This document shows positions 11,070-22,884 of a stretch of 64,000 nt of DNA, in pieces. The DNA comes from Symsagittifera roscoffensis. Lineage: Eukaryota > Xenacoelomorpha > Acoela > Convolutidae. Below the pieces are notes generated by a model. That model was not told where the DNA came from, ran no database searches, and saw only the letters and a list, made by a program, of their open reading frames with translations. The DNA is taken from contig NC_087067.1 of NCBI RefSeq assembly GCF_963678635.1, positions 34,685,509-34,749,508 on the forward strand. The letters are read 5' to 3'. How positions within the stretch are numbered: position 1 is the first letter of the stretch; each line of letters begins with the position of its first letter. A program made the translations under genes and the position numbers.

Positions 11070-13340
11070 GCTGTTGTGTTACTATATGTTGAATGGGGCT
11101 TTGCATGTGGCTTGGTCTTAGGTTTGGGGGGTTTGTGATTGCTAAGTTTGGAAAATTTCGTGAAACTAATGATAATGGATGGTTATGATGTAGATTTGGT
11201 AAACTTGGTGCTGTAGGTTATGTATTTGTAGTATTATTTGATTCTTCGTATGTGTTCAGGTTTGTTGATAGTTTTGTATTGTATTCTTTGATTTGTGCAT
11301 CTAAGAGTATTTTATTTATTGATGATGAAAAGATTCCAAAAAATCCTGCAAATAATATGCGTGCTACGCTTGCTTGTCGGTTTACTTGTGTGCGTATTGC
11401 GCATGTGTTATAGATTCCTTTTAGTAATGAGAAAAGAAATCCAATAAAGTTAAACATAGCGTATAAGATAGTCAATATTTCTAAGATGTAATATGGCCAT
11501 CCTAGAAAGGCAAGGATTTCGTTTTTTAAGGTTACGAAGCTCAACATATTTGATGGTGAGATATCTTGTGGTCTAAATTTTTCGCCGTTTAAGTATGTGT
11601 AGTCTTTAATATCTTTAAAATATCCGCTGTAGTCTTGTGTATAGATGTCTGAAAATCCTTCGGTTTTTGCAAGTTTTCTTAAAATTTGGTCTACCGATTG
11701 TCGTTGTATGGTGGCCATTTGTGTTAGTAGTTCCTGAAATTGTTGTGTACGAATGTGATGTTTTATATCTGATTTAGAATATAATCCGATCGATTGTAGA
11801 TCGATATTGGGATTACGAGCAACAGCTCGAATACTTTCGGGTGAAAAATTTTTCAATGGTTGCATTAATGTTGGGTATGGTATGTGTAGATAGTATTTTT
11901 CTTTCTCAAGGTTTAATTGTACGACGTTGTGGCTTTTTTTCTGATCCACATGGGACTGCAGTATCCCAAAAACATGATCGTTTTGAAAGTGTATCGACAA
12001 AATGAACTTTATTTTTATAGAATATCGGCATTCGTTTGTAACAACATTTATTTTCAAAAACAAATAATGGTGATATTTTTTTGGTGCAAGTATAAAACCA
12101 TAATATATTTCCCTCATAGTCAAGGAAGTTTGATCTATTTCCGGATAATAAATATCCTTCGTAGGGTATTTTTAGAACTGTTAATGCGAGTGATTGTAAA
12201 ATTTGAGTTCTTTCTAATTCACATAGAATTCACATAGTTGATGTAGTGTTTCTAATTCGGAAAGTGACATTTCTTTAAAAATTCTACTAACTGTGTAGTC
12301 TAATTTCATATCTAAGAGGATGTCATAGTGTATTGCGCCAAAATATGAATTATTCATTAGTGATAATTCTTGTAATCGTGTGCTTTCAGTGTCGTGTGGT
12401 TTTACTTTTCCACCAGGGTTTCCTGTGTTTTTTAGAAGATTTACTGGGACGTATGATGTTCCTTCGTTGAGTGGTTGATGTGTTGCATGGGGATTGTATT
12501 TTAGATTTCCAGTGGTCATATTGAAACCTTCGTCGTATTCGACAAGTATTTCGGAAAATTGTGTTTTGTAGAGTGGATTTTTCTACTTACATGCAAATTC
12601 TGTTTCATGTTAGATTTGGAAAAGTGTTAATTTATTTTCTATATTGCGTGTACTTGAATTTAATATTGGTGTGTCTTATTTGACTAGGGTTGAAATTGCC
12701 AAGTGGGATGGATTCAATGAAATATTTTTCATGGAAATTAATCATTCGATCGTGGATTAAGCTATTTGAAATGTTGTACAATAGTCTTCGGGAAACCAAA
12801 CAATTGTTGCTTGTGTTCTTGTTATACGGTCTCAAAAGCCTTGGTCATTTTTTGAAAGGTAGTCTGATTCCTTGATAAATTATAGTGTAACCTTTTAAAT
12901 CTCGTGTGAGTTGTATTTTTTCGACTTGTATTTTCCAGTCAAAAAACATTATTTCTTGGTATCTTGTATTTTTCGTATCTGCTTTGCAGTTTGAAGGATT
13001 ATTTATTCCAATATGTGGTATCCAGTGTTTGTCGTGAATATCATAAGTTAGCCGTCCGTGTGCGCCGTTGCATGGATGTCTTTCGTCTAGTTTAAAATGT
13101 CCTTGATAATTTTCTGCTTGATATACAGCGTCTGTGAAGACTTGAAAGTTTACTATTTTTCTGTTTGAATTTTTATTTTTAGTCAAGTTTAATCTGAGTC
13201 TTTCGTTTTTACAATCTTCGGGACTTAGATGTAAAAGTCTTTCTATATTACTTTGTAGAATGACTCGTGATCAATTCGGTTTTTATTTCCATTTGAAACT
13301 TGTGCACAATGTACTTTCTTTTCGGAAAATGTTGCTCAAA
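11070..13340 (-). pseudogene. env: env-like glycoprotein gene, copy M (broken)
   Basis: It sits after pol and ORF X, where an envelope gene would be. Open pieces in order are 13186-12845, 12835-12632, 12519-12214 and 12123-11218, in changing frames, so the gene is interrupted several times. The last piece (301 residues) holds a long hydrophobic stretch at about 11520-11420, best read as a transmembrane anchor, followed by a second weaker one and a polar tail. The ectodomain pieces have scattered cysteines conserved in copy P. The general build (large Cys-containing ectodomain, C-terminal anchor) fits a membrane fusion glycoprotein. The cysteine-rich core loosely recalls glycoproteins of chuvirus-like negative-strand viruses, which is a low-confidence impression. 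It is not functional as it stands. Confidence 0.65.
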
Positions 13341-13688
13341 TTTATAGCCTGTGAGTGTTGTTGCTCGGTCTTTAAAGTATAATGTTGCTATTATGTTTGT
13401 GGTTTCTATGGCTCGTGGTTCTGATTCGCATTGTGGTACTTGGTTTAGATCATATTTGTGTAACGTTTTTGTTCATTTTCTTCACAATCGTAGTGTGTTA
13501 CTAACAAATCCTGAGGTCCTGTGCGAGGAGATAGATTTGTATTTTGTTCAGAAAAAAATTTTAAAAAGGAGGTGTTGAAATGTAAGTAATTTTAACATAT
13601 ACATGTGTATGATAATCCTGAGTATGGGTTATAAAAGGTAATATGTCCAAATGTTTTTTTGGTATATCTGTCGTATTTTTATATAACT

Positions 13689-14768
13689 TCAGTTGTTATA
13701 AATGGGGGAGGTAGTGATTGAGCTGTTTTTTTTTGGTGGGCTTAGGGGAAAAGGGTGTTCAATCTTATTATTAGGTCTGACTGTGATTTCAAACTTTAAC
13801 TGGAGACTATTTTGTTGAAGTATCTGAATATTGTGTTCTTGAATGTCTTTGTGAATATCTTGTCTATATTGTAATCTACTTAGTGCCCAATTGTGGAGTC
13901 GGTTACTTTCTTGATGTTGTCCACATAGTGGGGGAGGTGCTACGAAAGTATTCCAATCTAACCGTAGAGCGGTATTTGTTATTGACTGTTCTTGGTATCT
14001 AGCGTCAAGGTTGGTGGTGAAATTTAGGGGGGAAACTGTAGGTGATATTTGACTTATAGATGGTGTTGATTGAAGTGAAAGTGTCTCTGGTAGGGATGAT
14101 AGTGTTGTATCAGAAGAAATACCTAGTGTTTCATTTACTAAATTTGGTTCTCCTTGAGTATATGAAAGTGTTGTCCAATATGGTGGTCTTTTGGTGGTGT
14201 TTGGGGGGTTAAAAGGATTTTCTCGGGTTTGTTCTGATGTTGGAGTTGAACCTAGATAGTCTGATGGAATATTTGAAATGCTATGTTGTGAAGCAAGTGT
14301 GAGAGTTTCTGGTAGTTTACTGCTTGAAAGTTCTGAGATAGTTGGTGTTGGTGATTGGCGTATGTTAAAATGAACTCTGGGGTTTTGGAAATTTCTATTT
14401 CGTCTTGGATGTAAAATTTGTCTATTTATTTCAAGTGTATTTTGATTTTGGCTAATATGTCTTACTTGATCAAGATCTTGTTGTAAGGTGGGATATAAAT
14501 TATATGTTGGTTCGCTTAGAGATGCTTGGCGATTAACTGGTTCTAGTGGTTCAGATAATCGTGCGTGTCGTTCTTCAAAAGTGTATGGATTGTCTTGAAA
14601 AGAAATTCGTGTTGATTTTTGGGGATTGTTGGTAGTTGTAGGCGTTATTGGTCTGTCTTGGGATGTTGTTGGTGGGGGCTGGTTTGGTGGTGGTTGATTA
14701 GCAATCTTGAAAGGTATTTGAGTGTTTAATTTATTGGGAAGATTTATGTTTATTATAACTTTCTTCAA
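13689..14768 (-). CDS. ORF X: Pro/Ser/Thr-rich protein between pol and env
   Basis: Uninterrupted 359-residue frame, the best-preserved gene of copy M. Start is the ATG at 14768 (MKKVIININLP). Residues 25-55 are Pro/Thr-rich and likely disordered. The middle is Ser/Thr/Leu-rich with repeated LPETLSL-like segments. The last 100 residues look ordered (WNTFVAPPPL, then HKDIQEHNIQILQQ) and are nearly identical in copy P (46240-46496). The region around DQVRHISQNQNTLEINRQI is also kept in P. There is no signal peptide, membrane helix or known domain. Position suggests an accessory or capsid-associated function, or the first part of an env precursor, but I have no direct evidence. Its open frame amid decayed neighbours and its amino-acid match in P argue that it was a real gene. 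Confidence 0.7.
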   Translation of the reverse strand: MKKVIININLPNKLNTQIPFKIANQPPPNQPPPTTSQDRPITPTTTNNPQKSTRISFQDNPYTFEERHARLSEPLEPVNRQASLSEPTYNLYPTLQQDLDQVRHISQNQNTLEINRQILHPRRNRNFQNPRVHFNIRQSPTPTISELSSSKLPETLTLASQHSISNIPSDYLGSTPTSEQTRENPFNPPNTTKRPPYWTTLSYTQGEPNLVNETLGISSDTTLSSLPETLSLQSTPSISQISPTVSPLNFTTNLDARYQEQSITNTALRLDWNTFVAPPPLCGQHQESNRLHNWALSRLQYRQDIHKDIQEHNIQILQQNSLQLKFEITVRPNNKIEHPFPLSPPKKNSSITTSPIYNN

Positions 14769-15888
14769 TAAAAACTATCAAAAGAAAAGTTACTAAGGCG
14801 AATGTGACTAGTGCCTTTTTTTATACATTTGCACATTGTCATGATTACAGATATTAAAAATGTGAGAAAAATTATGAATAAAAAATATATATCTTCGACT
14901 ATAAAAGGTTCGTATCATTTAAATAGATTTTATGTTTTCGTAACTGTAGATGTGGTCAAGAATTCGGAAAAGTTGGAGGTATATTCAAATAGGGAATAGA
15001 AAAATTTAAAAAGATTTAAAAAATTATGGAAAAGATTATTAGAGTTTCAAAGTTTCAATGAAAATGAATAGCAATAATAGAGTAGAAAATTTTGAGAAAA
15101 GGTTTGAAAGTTTTTGTTTTGAGTTATCGACTGTTATAGAAAGAAGCATTTAAGAATTGATCTGTTCGTCGAATTTTTTTTTAAATCTTTGAGGCGAATT
15201 TCAAGTGTGGTTGGATTATTTATTGATTTTTTGACAAATAAGTTGAGTTTTGTCAAAAAATGTCGAGGGTGTATTTTTATGGTATTCGGGAGGTCTTCAT
15301 AGTTTTGTTTTTATTTGTTGGGTAATTGGGGGTATCTTTAAAACATTTTTACTTTAGGCCAAATTATCACGGGTCTTTTTTGCTTTAGGCTAATTTGCCA
15401 TTTTTGGTTTGAGGGTTTTTGAGGTCTGAATTGGGAAAATATTGTTAATTTTTGCATAAATTGATAGGGGAGAGTTGTAATATTGAATTAGTGTTTATTT
15501 TAGTTGTCAAGTTTTAGCAAGTGGCTTGTTTTTGACCTGGAGGATGTAAAGTTATTAGTTATGTATATGCCTGGAGATTAATATCTGTCGGCTCATGAGT
15601 TTGTGTTAGATAAAAAAGGTGACAATTTGAATGATTTTTATTGGCTGAATTTGAACTAGAATTTATCGAGTTTATCTTCAGCATGTTATTACGGGAATGT
15701 AAAAGTGTAAAGTGATTAAAAGAATATTGACGTTGATCAAAATTAAAATTGTTTTTGAAATTCAACTTTCCTTAATATTTTAGATTGAGGATGAATGTTC
15801 GTAGTTTTTTCGTGGTTGTCTTCTAAGTCGTGATAATTTTTTATGTTCGGATTTGTGTGATGTTGATCCTGTGGTAAGATTTTTTCCG
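14769..15888 (-). other. pol-ORF X intergenic region, copy M
   Basis: About 1.1 kb. A 68-codon frame at 15765-15559 is not kept as a frame in copy P. Sequence homologous to a P stretch encoding a short protein with a C-terminal hydrophobic helix (44897-45178) lies near 15250-15000 but is closed in M. No confident gene; the region may carry splice or promoter signals for the downstream genes. Confidence 0.4.
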
Positions 15889-17497
15889 TCATTCTTCTAT
15901 TTTTTCTTTCTTTTTGAGATAATTTTGGTTCTGCTGTGTTTGATATTTGAGGGTTTGCGTTTTGCTGTTGGATTGTTTTTTGATTTTTATGATATTAACT
16001 TTTTGATTTTGTTCCGTTTGTGGATTATTTTGAACGATGTGTAAACCTGTGAAAGAATATAATTGAGTTAATTCGCGGAGTGCGCATTCTTTTGGATAAT
16101 AAGGTAACAGGTTGTTACGGTGTTGAACGATTTCTTTTATACTGAAGTCAGTAAGTTTGTATGTTACTTCAGTAGGTTTATCAATTATTTGGTAGGGTCC
16201 TTTTCGAAGTGGTTGTAATTTTTTGGAGCTTCCTTTAGGTATTAAAACAAATGTTCCAATTTTTAAATCTGTGGCTGGCATGAAGCGTGAATTAATTTGG
16301 TTGTTTATATTTTGCCTTTATAACAATTTCTTTGTTACTTTTTGGTAGATTTCATTATGTTTTTTATCTCTAATTAAAAACCCATTCGGTATGTGTACCG
16401 GAAGCTAATTTTAAAATTTGTGGATGCTGAAAGTGGTCTTCATCATGTGTATGTAATAGTAGACTATAACAAATTGAATCTTTATTTGCTTGACAAAATC
16501 CCTGTGTATTTTTATGGGCATTTGCTGTAAACATAATTGGTTTTCGTGGCTTTTGATTAAAAACCATTTCGTATGGTGAAATTCCTGCAGTTGTTTTGAT
16601 TTGTGAATTATAAGATAAGGGGAATAATTTTACATTTGCTGACCATTCAGTATATCGTGAAAAATTTCCATTAACGATACAACGAAGATATTCTTGTAGT
16701 GAACGGTTCATACCTTCGACTAATCCATTTGTCCATGGTGCATGAGATGTACGTGGCTTAGGTTTGATATTATATAGGTGGCATTATGTGATGATTTCAT
16801 TGTTTATAAATACTGTGCCGTTATCTGTGACTAGTATTTCGGGTAGTCCGAATTTAGCTATCCAATGTTCGTAAAGTGTTGTGTATGCGTAATAAGCATT
16901 ACAATGTGGCTCTGGGTTGAGTGCTACGTAGTGCGTAAATGCATCAACAATGACCATAATATAAGAATTTCCTTCGGAGGATGGTGAAATTGGTCCTTTT
17001 GTGTCAAATGAAATTCTATGATTAAAATATAGTCCTTTAAAATCTTGTTTCGGTGCAATTTGTTTTTGATTTGGATAATGTCTATTTAATTGACATATTA
17101 TGCAAACGTTGCCCAAATTTTTAATCCAATTTGGTGCATTTGGGAAGTAAAAATTTTGTGTAAAGTTTGAATATGTCTTTTCTGATCCTGAGTGTCTTTT
17201 TGTATTTTGTGTCTGTGATATGTTGAACTCTATCAACATCATACTGAGGGGAAGACATGGTACTTTAAAATCGGGTGTTTAATATTCTAAAAGGTCTATG
17301 TTTTCATTTATAGTTGTATTTTTGAATTTTCTAAAGTATCGAAGGAGTGTTTTATTTCCTAATATTGTTGCATTAGCTTTTGCTGGCTTTGTTTTTATAT
17401 TTTTGCCATGATTTGAGTTGTCTAATAACAGGGACAAAATTTTGGTTTTTTTGTAATAATTGTAGTGTAATTGTTTCTGTTTAAATATTTTTGACAT
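15889..17497 (-). pseudogene. pol: integrase, copy M
   Basis: Pieces 17497-17279, 17242-16784, 16711-16370 and 16281-15889 line up as one integrase. The N-terminal zinc-binding region is at about 17200-17080 (ending CIICQLN); its first His is lost compared with P. The catalytic core has SFDTKGPIS, then VTDNGTVF, then NGLVEGMNRSL, giving D and E separated by 35 residues if the stop at 16784 is read through. The C-terminal module at about 16240-16110 has the KGPYQIIDKPTEVTYKL signature of the GPY/F domain of Ty3/gypsy integrases. It would insert the cDNA into host DNA. An in-frame TAA where P has a Leu codon, plus frameshifts, inactivate it. Confidence 0.85.
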
Positions 17498-17499
17498 CT

Positions 17500-18301
17500 A
17501 ATTTTGATAGGGGAATTGTGTCAAGTGGGTCGTGAAGATCAAAAACTTGATTTACTGTGTTTTTTAAATCATTTGTCGGTGGTCCTGGTAAAGCTATAGT
17601 GTCAGTTAAATTTTCTTTTTCTAATAATGGGAAAGGATCTTTTTTGTGTGGTTGTTCTTTTTTTGTCTTTTTTTGGGTATTATTTTTTATCCAATGTGAA
17701 TATGGAATTGGTTTAAATGTGGATTTACCTAATAAATCAACTTCATAGTGATTATTTTGACAGTCTAAATAAAGTGGGAAAAGTTGTAAATTATTTATTT
17801 GTGATTGATCTCTGTCGGTTTTTACTGCATATTTATATTCCAATCTTGGTGATGTTTCATTTTTTGCAAGATAGAATTTATTGTTTTGTGGTATTTCAAC
17901 TGTAGTTTTTCGTGTAAGTAGTTCAAGTGGTTTATTTCTACTTAGTGTATCTGGTAATGCAAGATTTTTTCCTGCTGTCCAAACTATATGTAAGTTTGGG
18001 AATTTCATTAGAATAAATTGAAATCTGTAACTCTAGGGTTTGCATTTGATTTTTGTGTAAAAAGAAATATAATTGGTTTGTGATCTGTAAAAAGAACTGT
18101 TGGATGTTTTGATCCAAGTATCAGAAATTCATATTCTGCAAGTGTGTATATTATAGCTGGGCATTCTCGTATAAGAGTAGAGAGCCGTAGTTCAGTTTGT
18201 GTAAATAAGCAAGGGTTTGCTGAGATAGGATTCATCTTTTTTTTTCCACTGTGTGATTGTAGTAATGTTGCGCCGATGCCAAAATTCGAAGCATCGCACA
18301 T
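17500..18301 (-). pseudogene. pol: RNase H domain and tether, copy M
   Basis: The piece 18301-18008 carries the start of the reverse-transcriptase-linked RNase H fold, MCDASNFGIGATLLQS (first catalytic Asp in CDAS), then FTQTELRLSTLIRECPAI (catalytic Glu) and LFTDHKPI (Asp). The continuation 18008-17481 contains VWTAGKNLALPDTLSRN, the usual end of the domain, where a final Asp precedes LSR. The remainder to 17500 is a connection to integrase. The two frames overlap at 18008, so a frameshift separates them. It would degrade the RNA strand of the RNA/DNA hybrid. Confidence 0.8.
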
Positions 18302-18479
18302 TGCTAAGAATGGTTGATATGATCTGGGATTGTATTTGATTTTTGTTCTGTTAGCAGTTTTTTAATTTCTTCAAATTGTGTTTGATGTTCGGTAGTCCAT
18401 ACAAAGTTATTTTGCTGTCTGGATGTTAAAGAAAGGTCTTAAGTATAATTACATTTTGTGTACATATTTACTTAAGAAA

Positions 18480-19665
18480 TTTAACATTCCAAGGAATTTC
18501 TGGATTTTCTTTTTATTTGTCTGTGGTTGAAGTTTTAGTTGGAGTTATAGTGTTTCTTTGAATAATGTGTTCAAGAAACTTTACGCGTGTTAGAAAAAAA
18601 TGTGATTTGTCTGGGGCTGCTTTCATGTTTTCTTTTTTGAGTATTTGATGATACTGTTCTACAATTATAAACATTTCATCTTTAATTTGTGATTGCATGG
18701 AAACATCGTCTAAGTACGTTATTGCATTTTTCTTGAGCATAAGTCGTCTATAAATTTTACTAATAAAACTGAAAAAGCTGCTGGTCCTATGGATATTCCA
18801 TAGAATAATCTATTGAATTCGTATTAATGATTTCCATTAACGAATTGTGTTAACCGTTGTGAATGTTCATCTAATGGCATTTGATTGCATACACTATGCA
18901 TGTCTGCGGTTGTGAAGTATTTACATTTTTTTGTTAGAATTACTTGAATGGGTTCAATAGGCCAATTGCATTTAGATTCGTCAATTAGTGATTTGAGATA
19001 TCTAGCATCTAGAACAATTTTTAGTGATTCTCCTCTAGCTAGGATGATAACTGGGCTGATAAAGGTGTTACCTTTTGGTTGTTCCTCTTTAATTACTGGA
19101 GATATAATTTCATATTGTTCTAACAATTCAAGTAGTTTGTTTCTGTTTACTTTATCATGTAAGTGTATTGGTACTTTGCTTGCTCTTTGTGTTTTGAAAA
19201 TTGTGTCAGGTTTTAAAAGTAAATGTAGGGATGAACTAATTTTTCCAACATCGAATTTTGATGTTGCAAAAACTGTTGGGTGTTTTAGTAATAGTTTGGC
19301 TAATTTGTCGAATTGGTTTTGTGTTATTTGAGAATGTTGAAAATTGAACATTGTTCGAAACTTTTCTTGTTCTTCTGTATAATAAGATATTTTAAACGCT
19401 GGTTTAAAATATGGCGTTTTTGTGAAATAATCTTTCTTTTTTCGTTGTTTATTATATTGTTTATTGATAATTCTTCATCATGAATTGTTGATTGGCATAC
19501 TTCTATTAATTGTAAAACATTATTGACTCGATATGCTACTTCGTTTGTGGGTAAAGTTGTGGCATTTGTTTCACAGTATCCTAAAAGTCCTAGAGATAGT
19601 GTTATCTGGTATGGTGAATTGTTATATACATGTAATGAAATATTATCGGAGTTTGAATGTTTCAT
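18480..19665 (-). pseudogene. pol: reverse transcriptase, copy M
   Basis: 19665-19324 is the protease-RT linker with ISLHVYNNSPYQITL. 19351-18824 gives RT fingers and palm (KVPIHLHDKV, GNTFISPVIILARG, LKIVLDARYL, FTTADM). After a stop at 18824 the frame resumes with the FYGISIGPAAFS motif and then the catalytic YLDDV box at 18716-18702 inside the piece 18740-18513. The thumb/connection motif of the KFLGMLNFL type follows near 18500-18460. It would copy genomic RNA to cDNA. The two palm Asp residues of YLDD are intact, but there are at least three frame breaks. Confidence 0.85.
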
Positions 19666-19749
19666 GTATTTTATGGATGAAATTGTTATTCAAAAAAATT
19701 TATGAATGGGTTTATATTCAAGGTCTGACATAAAAAGGTGTTGTTTGTT

Positions 19750-20562
19750 TTAGTTTTTATCATACTGGTGAACTTGTTTGATTGAAAAGTTATATACATT
19801 TCCTGATAGTGGTTTCAGGTATTTTTGTTCTTGATTGTATATAGGATAAAATTTGGAGAAAAATGGTGGTTGTTTGTTTAATCTTTGAAAGAATATTAAG
19901 GATGTATTTTTCATTCTTGTGTACTTGTCTTTTATGAGAAGTTTACTATGTAAGATGTTTATTGTGGGAATATATTTAGTTATAAACGGTATACCAATGA
20001 TATTGTGTTTAATATCTGTTATGTGGAATGTTTGTTTAAATGGTTTATTTAAGATTTTGTTTTGTTCCATTGTTCAAGTGGGAACAAGGAAAAGCTAGAT
20101 TTTTCCATAATTTATTATTGTTGAGCCTTGTGCTGTTGCTAAATTGCTGGTTGTCTTAATAGGTTTTAAGGTTGGATGTAATGTTTTGATTTCATTTCAA
20201 GTGGGGATATTAAAAATATTTGATTCTGCTCCTGAGTCGATTAAAAAACCTATTTCAAGATCTGGTGGTTGAAATTCTTTTTTTTTTGGACACTCTAAGA
20301 GAAATGGAATTGTCCAAATTTTTTATCTGGGCTGTTCTGTTTGAATATTTTGATAAATTTGGTTTGTACTTGAGCTTTGTACTTCGTCGTTTTCGGGTTT
20401 AATTACAGTGTTAATTTCATTTACTTCTTGTTCAACTGGTACATTAATATTAATAGGTCTAGTGTAGTAAGTTTGAAGGAGTTCCAGTTGATTTTCATAA
20501 ATTTGTGAAGTGAAGTGTTGTTCATATATAATAGGTTCGTAATCAGTTTCAACTGTGATCAT
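19750..20562 (-). pseudogene. pol: retroviral-type aspartic protease, copy M
   Basis: The active-site motif FLIDSGAES lies at about 20247-20221 (LIDSGA, catalytic Asp). The second family motif, NIIGIPFITKY, is in the piece 20070-19750, as expected about 70 residues later. The upstream piece 20562-20323 is a Glu/Asn-rich spacer. TGG has become TGA at about 20196 (Trp kept in P), and another stop lies near 20323. It would cleave the Gag and Pol polyproteins. Confidence 0.8.
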
Positions 20563-20624
20563 ATTAACTGAGATGGTTTTATTTGTATCACTTTCGCTGT
20601 CTGTTGATTCACACTTAATGTGAT

Positions 20625-21430
20625 TTAATTGTAATTCAGTACTTCCTGTATCATCGATACCAGGGGGTCTGAAGTTGTTTCTTCATTTGTTTGTACCTGA
20701 TTAATTTGTCTTTGATGTTTCGGTGTGTTGCTTCTATATTTGTGTTGGGAATCGGAGTAGCGATTATAATTTCTATGAGGTGATTGTGAATAATTTCTTT
20801 GTTGATTGTTATAGTTTGAAATCCTATTTTGTGAATTTTTTCGTGATCTATTATGGTAGTTGTTGTTATGTGTTCGTTGATAATTAGATCTGATGTATGA
20901 ATTGTTTCTTGATCTATTGTTCTGGTAACTTTGATTTCGATTATTTGAATAACTTCTATTCCTATTGTTTGAATAGCTTCTATTTCTTTTGTATGATGAG
21001 TTTCGTGATCTATCGTTTGAATATAGTCTATTCCAAGAATATGAATGGGAACTGGTATCAAACAAATATTCTCTTCTGTTTGAATTTGATCGTGAATAGT
21101 TGTTTCTATACTGATTATTTTGACTATTTGATCGACTATATCTATTTTGTGAGAAATTTTGTGAATTTCTCGTTCTGGGATCTACCTCTACAACTTGAGT
21201 TATAAGGTGGTTGGTTTCTTGAATTATTGGAAATACTTGGAAGTGCTTTACCAGAGCTGTTATTACAAATTATATTTTTGTTTGGTAAATTTTGGTCTTT
21301 TTTCATGTATTGATAGAATGCTTTATTTGGTTCTTTGTACTTTTGTGGTTTGTTCTGACTATCTTGTTGCTTTTGTCTACATTCGGCAATTTTGTGTCCG
21401 TATCTTCGGCAATAATTACACCAATTTTTG
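20625..21430 (-). pseudogene. gag: Gag nucleocapsid: CCHC knuckle and RS-like tail, copy M
   Basis: A canonical zinc knuckle CNYCRRYGHKIAEC (C-X2-C-X4-H-X4-C) is at 21420-21379. After a short decayed stretch, the open piece 21065-20625 (146 residues) is dominated by Arg, Ser, Tyr and Asn in repeats such as RSYSNNRN. Copy P carries the same domain (39043-39385). It would bind and package genomic RNA. Such a long RS-like domain after the knuckle is not usual for Gag. A second frame of the same stretch is also open, which is a composition effect. Confidence 0.8.
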
Positions 21431-21579
21431 AAAGATGGCTCACATTTGAAATTTGGATTTTTCTCATATATGTTTATAATTTCAGTGATTTTTTCAGTTA
21501 AATCTACTTCTGAATTTTGTATGTTGTTTGTATATGTAGTATTTGTTTATATTCTATTAACACATTGCAGTTTAAAATT

Positions 21580-22224
21580 TTATGTTTCTTCAAGTTTCAT
21601 TGTGATTTCTGCTTGTTCTAGTTTATCAACTAGTTTTCTAAAATCTAAATCTGGTTCTCGAATTGAGGAGGGATGTGATGCTCTCTTTTTAATAGCTATT
21701 TTCCTTAATTGAGGTGTTAGAGTCTTCATTAAAAATTCTGTCATTTTCGTGTTTTTATAATCATGAGTGTTAAGTGAATATGCTTTTCGAACTAGTGTTT
21801 CGATTCTAACTGCCAATTGTTTAACTGTTTCGTTTGGTAGTCTGCGAATTTCATTACATAAAATTCTTTGATCTTGTTTATTTCTTTCAGAGTCAAACAT
21901 TTTTGAAAATTCTTGTGTGAATCTTTTCCAATCTGTTTTTGTGTCTATACTTAAAACTGAAAACCATTTTTGAGCTGCGCCATCAAGTGTTGTTTGTATT
22001 AACCCTGTGCATCTATGTATCCACTTTTGGTGAAGTGGCGTGTTAATTGGTTCCGGTCCTATATATAAAATTAAATTTGCTGTTACTGAATTTAAATAAT
22101 CTTCTACAGAATATTCAGGGTCTCTGCCTGTAAATACCACCAATGGTTTATTCGATGTTATTGATGACCAACCCATCGGGTATGGATTCATTGTCATTTG
22201 TAGTGATTCTGCGGCATTTGGCAT
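21580..22224 (-). pseudogene. gag: Gag capsid domain, copy M (intact stretch)
   Basis: An open frame of 214 residues with the layout of the Ty3/gypsy retrotransposon Gag domain: start of the domain near PLVVFTGRDPEYSVEDYLN, then AAQKWFSVL and DWKRFTQEFSKMF, then the ERNKQDQRILCNEIRRL stretch, and LTPQLRKIAIKK near the end. It would assemble into the particle core. In copy P the same domain is split by the nested retroelement between QLAV and RIETLV. The frame is part of a larger broken gag, so the N-terminal Met here is not a true start. Confidence 0.8.
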
Positions 22225-22884
22225 TTGTGAAAAATTTGTAAGTTGATTTTGTGTGATTTCATGTTGTTGAAAATAATATGGTAGTGGTTTTTCATTTTGA
22301 ATTTGCGTTGGTTGGTATTAGTCTGTATTAACTGGATTTTGTGAGTAAACATTGTTATTTTGAGATGCGTGATTTGGTCTAGGTTGTCGCGCATGTTGTT
22401 CTCGTGTATATGGTTCAAAAATATCTGGTTGATATACGTGATAAGAGTGGAGTCTTTGGTTTTGAAAATTTTGTTGATTGTATTTGGTCATAAAAATCTT
22501 CATCATCTGATGAAAAATAATTAGGTGTATAACAAGGTGTTTTATGTTTTTTTGGTTATGCTGTTTATTGTGTTTATTCTGTTGAAAAAATGGGTAATTT
22601 TCACTCGGGTCCTTTGGAATTTGTGGTATATCGTTGAAATTTGCTGAGTTTAATGTTGGTTGTTGAAAAACTTGTCGTTGTGAAAATAAATCGTTTTGCG
22701 GGTTTGTGCGAGGAGGTTTAGATGTTTGTGATTTATTTACATAGTTATAATTGTGTTCTGCGAAATTACTTCTGGTGAAAATTCTTTGTTAATGTGTTGA
22801 CTTTGTCATTGGTCTATATGTTTGGTAATCCATATGTAAATATTTTGGAGGAGCCGAGGGTTTAACCGTGGATTGCAATGTTAC
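22225..22884 (-). pseudogene. gag: Gag Gln/Asn-rich linker, copy M
   Basis: Only short open pieces remain (22506-22318, 22418-22194). Their composition is Gln, Asn, Tyr and His rich, matching the better preserved P linker 33818-34198. It connects the N-terminal Gag region to capsid and is probably disordered. Confidence 0.6.

Noticed and set aside
18948-19331. Plus-strand 127-codon frame opposite RT
   Set aside because: Exact shadow of the minus-strand RT.
20651-21061. Second open frame through the Gag RS region
   Set aside because: It arises from the low-complexity composition; the RS reading agrees with copy P and follows the CCHC knuckle.
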